DNA from: an uncultured Flavobacteriales bacterium | GTDB taxonomy: Bacteria; Bacteroidota; Bacteroidia; Flavobacteriales; Schleiferiaceae | Reading direction: 5' to 3' | Length of the DNA stretch: 64,000 nucleotides | NCBI GenBank assembly: GCA_913055685.1 | Contig: CAJXKC010000002.1 | Coordinates: 434,001 to 498,000, forward strand | Shown here: in pieces, positions 59,774-64,000 of the stretch | Numbering within the stretch: the stretch's first letter is position 1 | Layout of the letters: each line of letters starts with the position of its first letter | The notes under the pieces: generated by a model | Database searches by the model: none | The model's input: the letters and a program-made list of their open reading frames with translations, nothing else | Told to the model about the DNA's origin: nothing | Program-made: the position numbers and the translations under genes

Positions 59774-60607
59774 TTATTGAAAAGTGATGTTGAAATAAGC
59801 ATCGTCTTTCACGGTTTTGCCGTTATTGTCAGTAATGCTCATGTTTACTTTCCAATATCCACTCATGGTAAAGTTCACTTTGCCACGATATAACCCATCA
59901 GCAATGTGCACCGGATTTTCATTGTTTGGAGATCCGTGTCCCATAGTAGGCATTTCGGGATCGATTTCAATATTAAGGTCGGTAGCAGGAGGGAAGGACA
60001 TCATGCTCTCCTTTTTATAAACCATTACCTCAAAGTTGTTTAATCCTATTTCAGGGGCTGATGGTTCTTTTAGTGCTACAAAAAGTTTGGTGGTGCTATC
60101 GACAGCAGAAACAAAACTGATGAGTTTGGCTTCGGTTTTCTCTACTACGTCAATATCAAATGTAGCCGTGTCTATATTGCCGTTGTGATCAATAATCACA
60201 GCAATAGTCCAACTGCCCATGGTGCCTCCGGGCATTATAAAGGTAGAGGAGCCCATGTAGGCATCCATGTCTACATCAAATGCAGGATTGGTGAAGGGCG
60301 TGCTGTGCTTCATTGTCCCCATGTCCATCATAGGTAAAAAAGAAACAATGGCATTTTCAATTACGTTTTGAGTGCCGGGTTCAAAAAGCTCTACGGCTAC
60401 TGTATTGTAGCCTACAAAGGCTTCTTCGCCAAAGTAGAGTTTCACATCAGCATTAGTGGTGTTTTTTACACCAGCTAACGCATAGCTATCTAAGGGATTA
60501 CTACTGATGGGTTGCTTAGTGGTATCATCACCTTTTTCACAAGAGGTAAAGGAAAGAACAAGGCACACAGCGGTTGCCATTGAGGCAAATGTTTTTGAGA
60601 TATTCAT
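59774..60607 (-). CDS. Met/His-rich lipoprotein with two FixH/YtkA-like segments
   Basis: LVLSFTSCEKG lipobox; SFLPMMDMGTMKHSTPFTNP...TFIMPGGTMGSW and EMPTMGHGSPNNENPVHIADGLYRGKVNFTMSGYWKVNMSI. Confidence 0.65.
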   Translation of the reverse strand: MNISKTFASMATAVCLVLSFTSCEKGDDTTKQPISSNPLDSYALAGVKNTTNADVKLYFGEEAFVGYNTVAVELFEPGTQNVIENAIVSFLPMMDMGTMKHSTPFTNPAFDVDMDAYMGSSTFIMPGGTMGSWTIAVIIDHNGNIDTATFDIDVVEKTEAKLISFVSAVDSTTKLFVALKEPSAPEIGLNNFEVMVYKKESMMSFPPATDLNIEIDPEMPTMGHGSPNNENPVHIADGLYRGKVNFTMSGYWKVNMSITDNNGKTVKDDAYFNITFQ

Positions 60608-60659
60608 TTTTATATTTTTGGGTTTAAAACAATTCTTAGAAAATAAAACGGAAGTGTTT

Positions 60660-61034
60660 TTAAGCCCGTGGAGGATGATCGATCTCTGATAAATATGCGG
60701 TAAGAGTTCCTGAATCTATAAATGAAGGAAGTATTTCTTCGGTAGGTTTCAGGTATACGGTAAAAGCTTCTGTTCCAAAGTTGTTAGCAAAAAGTAGGAG
60801 TGTGGGCAACAGTAAAGGAGGTCCGGTATTGTCTTGTGAGTCTTTTTTTAATTTTAGCTGTTTGGCAAAGTAGCATTTGCCATCACAGTGTAATTCAGGC
60901 TTGTCCTGATTTTCACAAAGCTGAGTTGAATAGTAGTTATAGTTAAGCTGGTACAAAACAGTAATGGAGCTGTTGTACAGCTGAGAAAATAACACAAAGG
61001 CGATCAGTACAATATATGTCAGGTAGTTTTTCAT
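60660..61034 (-). CDS. small membrane protein with Cys motif, possible metal handling
   Basis: N-terminal TM; LCENQDKPELHCDGKCYFAKQLKLKKD; first gene of the leftward nos block. Confidence 0.55.
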   Translation of the reverse strand: MKNYLTYIVLIAFVLFSQLYNSSITVLYQLNYNYYSTQLCENQDKPELHCDGKCYFAKQLKLKKDSQDNTGPPLLLPTLLLFANNFGTEAFTVYLKPTEEILPSFIDSGTLTAYLSEIDHPPRA

Positions 61035-61042
61035 TTCCTGAA

Positions 61043-61050
61043 CAAAGGTA
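61043..61050 (-). promoter_or_regulatory. candidate -7 promoter element for the leftward block
   Basis: Minus strand TACCTTTG matching TAnnTTTG, 8 nt upstream of the ATG. Confidence 0.55.
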
Positions 61051-61072
61051 GTTGGAGGCCAATGGAGAAATT

Positions 61073-61086
61073 ATGAGAAATATCAG
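61073..61086 (-). promoter_or_regulatory. candidate CRP/FNR-family activator site
   Basis: Minus strand CTGATATTTCTCAT (TGA-N6-TCA), 22 nt upstream of TACCTTTG, same geometry as the cytochrome c promoter. Confidence 0.5.
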
Positions 61087-61099
61087 TAAATGAAAATAA

Positions 61100-61115
61100 A
61101 GGATGATATTATCCT
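61100..61115. promoter_or_regulatory. candidate Rrf2-family operator, copy 1
   Basis: AGGATGATATTATCCT imperfect palindrome. Confidence 0.55.
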
Positions 61116-61131
61116 AAAACAGGTAGAGCCT

Positions 61132-61347
61132 TCAGTCTTTGTTGGTTTTGGTCTCCTTAAGGTTAGTCAGCTTTGTCTCTACAATATCCTTAAACTCTTC
61201 ACGTAATTCAGGGTTTGAAGCGAAGCAAACTGGCGAGGGCACTCCTGGTTACGGTTTTTTCTATCGGCATTCATCAGAAACAACTATACCCTCAAATATA
61301 GATTTTAGTGCTGCTAGCTCCAAGCGTAAATTCTCTGTTCTAAAAAA
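61132..61347 (-). pseudogene. decayed C-terminal gene fragment with two in-frame stops
   Basis: Minus-strand single frame: FFRTENLRLELAALKSIFEGIVVSDECR*KKP*PGVPSPVCFASNPELREEFKDIVETKLTNLKETKTNKD*. Confidence 0.5.
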
Positions 61348-61362
61348 GTACAAGCAAAATAA

Positions 61363-61378
61363 AAGATAACAATATCCT
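61363..61378. promoter_or_regulatory. candidate Rrf2-family operator, copy 2
   Basis: AAGATAACAATATCCT, just upstream of TATCTTTG. Confidence 0.55.
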
Positions 61379-61394
61379 AAATAAAAAGAAGACC

Positions 61395-61402
61395 TATCTT
61401 TG
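61395..61402 (+). promoter_or_regulatory. candidate -7 promoter element of the Rrf2 gene
   Basis: TATCTTTG matches TAnnTTTG, 17 nt before the ATG at 61420. Confidence 0.6.
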
Positions 61403-61419
61403 CGAAGAAATTTTGACAG

Positions 61420-61848
61420 ATGTTTTCGAAAGCTTGTGAATATGGTATAAAGGCAATGATCTACATTGCTCAGCAGGACGGAACAAGGAGAGTAGGGCTT
61501 AAACAAATTGCGGAAGCCACTGATTCACCTGTTGCTTTTACTGCAAAAATATTACAAACACTCGTGAGAGATGGGGTCCTTGTTTCTATCAAAGGTCCTT
61601 CAGGGGGCTTTAATCTCTCTAGAGATGCAGAGAAAATAAACCTTGCACATATAGTAAAGGCAATTGATGGTGATGAAATATTCATCGGTTGCGGGCTGGG
61701 ATTAGAGAAGTGCGATGGCAGTAGGCCATGTCCGGTGCATTTTAAATTTGCTTCCGTTCGCGATGGGCTTTCTGCAATGCTGCACAGCACTACACTTAAA
61801 GAAATGGCGGATGGACTGGATGCCGGAAAGGTGTATTTAACACACTAG
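61420..61848 (+). CDS. Rrf2-family transcriptional regulator with three Cys (NsrR/IscR-like)
   Basis: MFSKACEYGIKAMIYIAQQ, LKQIAEATDSPVAFTAKILQTLVRDGVLVSIKGPSGGFNLSRD, IGCGLGLEKCDGSRPCPVHFKF. Confidence 0.93.
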   Translation: MFSKACEYGIKAMIYIAQQDGTRRVGLKQIAEATDSPVAFTAKILQTLVRDGVLVSIKGPSGGFNLSRDAEKINLAHIVKAIDGDEIFIGCGLGLEKCDGSRPCPVHFKFASVRDGLSAMLHSTTLKEMADGLDAGKVYLTH

Positions 61849-61866
61849 ATTTTTTTGAAATAATAA

Positions 61867-61882
61867 AGGATAAAAATATCCG
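61867..61882. promoter_or_regulatory. candidate Rrf2-family operator, copy 3
   Basis: AGGATAAAAATATCCG, 17 nt upstream of the ric-like ATG. Confidence 0.55.
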
Positions 61883-61899
61883 AAATAAAAAATGAAATA

Positions 61900-62640
61900 A
61901 TGGAAAAGTTAGAACAAAGAGCAATAGGAGAGTTGGTGGCCGAGAATTACAGAACAGCTACTGTTTTTAAAAACCACAAAATAGACTTTTGCTGCCAGGG
62001 AGGCCGCACTATTGAGGAGGCTTGTCAGAAGAAAGGTATAAGTATTTGGGAACTTTTAAAAGAGCTTGAGGTAGTAATGTCTGAGCCTCAAAAAGACACG
62101 ACTGACTACAAAAGCTGGCCATTGGATTTGTTGGCAGATTATATCGAAAAAAAACACCATCGTTATGTGGAGCAGCGTAGTCAGGAGATAAAGCCATTTT
62201 TGGACAAATTGTGCCGAGTGCATGGAGAACGACACCCTGAGCTACTCGAGATTAACGGATTATTTACCACTTCTGTATCTGAGCTAGCAAAGCATATGAA
62301 GAAGGAAGAGCTCGTGCTGTTTCCATTTGTGAGAAAAATGGTGGCCGTAAATCATGCCGGAGAGCCTGCACCTGCAGCTCACTTTGGCACCGTAGAAAAC
62401 CCAATAAGTATGATGATGCATGAGCATGATACCGAAGGTGAGCGCTTTAGAAAGATTGCAGAGCTTAGCAATGATTATTATCCTCCTGCTGATGCTTGTA
62501 ACACCTATAGGGTAACCTTTGCATTGCTGAAAGAGTTTGAAGATGACTTACATATGCACATTCACCTGGAAAACAACATACTGTTTCCAGGAGCAATCGC
62601 CTTAGAAAAGCAGTTGAAGATCAAAGAAGTTATACAATAA
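61900..62640 (+). CDS. ric: iron-sulfur cluster repair di-iron protein (Ric/ScdA/YtfE)
   Basis: IGELVAENYRTATVFKNHKIDFCCQGGRTIEEACQKKGI; hemerythrin-like HHRYVEQ, HGERHPELLEI, MMHEHDTEGERFRKI, HIHLENNILFPGAI. Confidence 0.93.
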   Translation: MEKLEQRAIGELVAENYRTATVFKNHKIDFCCQGGRTIEEACQKKGISIWELLKELEVVMSEPQKDTTDYKSWPLDLLADYIEKKHHRYVEQRSQEIKPFLDKLCRVHGERHPELLEINGLFTTSVSELAKHMKKEELVLFPFVRKMVAVNHAGEPAPAAHFGTVENPISMMMHEHDTEGERFRKIAELSNDYYPPADACNTYRVTFALLKEFEDDLHMHIHLENNILFPGAIALEKQLKIKEVIQ

Positions 62641-62679
62641 AGTGTGGCTTTAAACATTCTTCTAAAAGGTAAACCAAGA

Positions 62680-63072
62680 ATGATGAAGAAAGACATTTCC
62701 AGTGTACAGGACATAAAACTGCTGGTAGATGAGTTTTACAGTAAGGTGCAAAAGAATCCACTCATAGGTCCCATTTTTATTGGTGTGATACAAAATCGGT
62801 GGCCAGAGCATTTGGAAAAAATGTATCGCTTTTGGCAAACCATTTTGTTGGATGAGCATACTTATAATGGTCGGCCTTTTCCACCACATGCACACATGCC
62901 ATTAAGTCAAAAGCACTTTGAAATATGGTTGGGATTATTTCTGCAAACTTTGGATGAGCATTTTGAAGGAACAGTAACAGAAGATGCTAAAATGCGCGCC
63001 AGAAATATGGCCTCTATATTTTTACACAAAATAGAGTATATCCGCAGCAACCCTGGTCAGAAAACAATTTAA
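62680..63072 (+). CDS. group III truncated hemoglobin
   Basis: DIKLLVDEFYSKVQKNPLIGPIF, FPPHAHMPLSQKHFEIWLGLFLQTLDEHF; ATG at 62680/62683 preferred over the GTG at 62644. Confidence 0.88.
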   Translation: MMKKDISSVQDIKLLVDEFYSKVQKNPLIGPIFIGVIQNRWPEHLEKMYRFWQTILLDEHTYNGRPFPPHAHMPLSQKHFEIWLGLFLQTLDEHFEGTVTEDAKMRARNMASIFLHKIEYIRSNPGQKTI

Positions 63073-63087
63073 TAGCATTTGAAAATA

Positions 63088-64000
63088 ATGAATGACATCA
63101 ACCAAAGGATAAACGAAAAATATCACAAACTGGGTGAAAACCCCGAAACTTATAAGGAAGGATTGCTTCTTTCCAAACCCACTACCTATTGGGATTATAT
63201 TCAAGTAGACACCTTGCTTTCGTTGCAAAACCCGAGAACCGACTTTGCAGACGAAAAGATATTTGTAATCTATCATCAGGTTACAGAACTGATGCAGGAA
63301 CTGGTACTTCATGAGCTTAGACAGATTACAGGAAAAGTAGAGGTAAGCGAGCAGCAGCTGGCAGAGAAGGTAAAGCGCATGAATCGCTACACTCGCATGC
63401 TTATTACTTCTTTTGATGTGATGCGTGATGGGATGGATTATGATGATTACAATACCTTTAGAAAAGCTCTCGCTCCTGCAAGTGGATTTCAAAGTGCGAG
63501 TTTTCGCTACATAGAGTTGCGTTGTACTTCATTACAAAACCTGGTGAATGAGCCAGGAAAAATGAGGCTTCCTGAAACCCCTGATTTAGACAGCTACTTT
63601 GAAAATCTATATTGGAAAGATGCAGGGCTAAATCGACAGACAGGTGAACAGACGCTTACGCTAAAGTTGTTTTGCGAAAAGTATGAAGCACAAATGAAAT
63701 CTCTTGCCAGAGAAATGACTAGCCATACTTTGGAAGACAAAATCAAGCAATTGGGTGATGGGCTACAGCACGAAACACGTGAGTTATTACGTGAATTTGA
63801 TAAGCTGTATAATATAGAATGGCCGCTGGTACACCTGCGTACTGCAGCTCACTATTTGGATGCCAAAGGCGAAACCAAAGCTGCCACCGGAGGTAGCAAA
63901 TGGAAAAAATATTTGCACCCAATGTATCAGCAACGTAAGTTTTTCCCCTCACTTTGGAGTAATGAAGAAATAGAAAACTGGGGAAAAGAATTTCAATTGT
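63088..64000 (+). CDS. tryptophan 2,3-dioxygenase family protein, truncated at the window end
   Basis: Plus-strand reading from ATG 63088: MNDINQRINEKYHKLGENPETYKEGLLLSKPTTYWDYIQVDTLLSLQNPRTDFADEKIFVIYHQVTELMQELVLHELRQ...SFDVMRDGMDYDDYNTFRKALAPASGFQSASFRYIEL...WPLVHLRTAAHYLDAKGETKAATGGSKWKKYL; not in the ORF track because no stop occurs in the window. Confidence 0.85.
   Translation, partial: MNDINQRINEKYHKLGENPETYKEGLLLSKPTTYWDYIQVDTLLSLQNPRTDFADEKIFVIYHQVTELMQELVLHELRQITGKVEVSEQQLAEKVKRMNRYTRMLITSFDVMRDGMDYDDYNTFRKALAPASGFQSASFRYIELRCTSLQNLVNEPGKMRLPETPDLDSYFENLYWKDAGLNRQTGEQTLTLKLFCEKYEAQMKSLAREMTSHTLEDKIKQLGDGLQHETRELLREFDKLYNIEWPLVHLRTAAHYLDAKGETKAATGGSKWKKYLHPMYQQRKFFPSLWSNEEIENWGKEFQL

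Noticed and set aside
61139-61369. Plus-strand 76-aa ORF between the divergent nos and Rrf2 blocks
   Set aside because: Complement of the minus-strand pseudogene frame, overlaps operator copy 2, and has no domain signature
63022-63952. Minus-strand ORFs 63022..63492 and 63743..63952
   Set aside because: Antisense to the clear plus-strand TDO-family gene starting at 63088, which the ORF track omits because it has no stop in the window

Overview
This looks like a ~64 kb Bacteroidetes (Flavobacteriales-like) chromosomal window, inferred from protein character, T9SS-type C-termini and TAnnTTTG-type promoters. The left ~48 kb is mostly housekeeping: proC-proB-proA, pirin, GH13 amylase, fahA, glyA, LMW-PTP, a large PAS histidine kinase, dnaA, CheR-type methyltransferase, queA, glycosyltransferases, a FtsE-like ATPase, TPR and beta-barrel proteins, fabG, prohibitin, pepD, HMG-CoA lyase-like, bshC, a DPP-III-like peptidase, terC, and an RRM protein. 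The right ~15 kb (about 48.9-64 kb) is an accessory N2O-respiration / NO-stress locus. The leftward block carries a Cys-motif small protein, a Met/His-rich lipoprotein, an OprC/NosA-like TonB receptor, cytochrome c, Sec/lipoprotein-type nosZ, a NosB-like membrane protein, nosL, nosD, nosF, nosY, and two polytopic His-containing membrane proteins. The divergent rightward block carries an Rrf2 regulator, a Ric/ScdA di-iron protein, a group III truncated hemoglobin, and a TDO-family protein that runs off the window. The most interesting observations are regulatory: three copies of an AGGAT-N6-ATCC palindrome around the Rrf2/ric genes, two promoters with a TGA-N6-TCA palindrome exactly 22 nt upstream of a TACCTTYG box, and a repeated 'hairpin then AAAA(A)CCCACA then ATG' arrangement in three intercistronic gaps. 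A decayed gene lies between the divergent blocks, and the copper-supply genes form an apparent module. No rRNA, tRNA, CRISPR array or intact IS element was recognised by eye.
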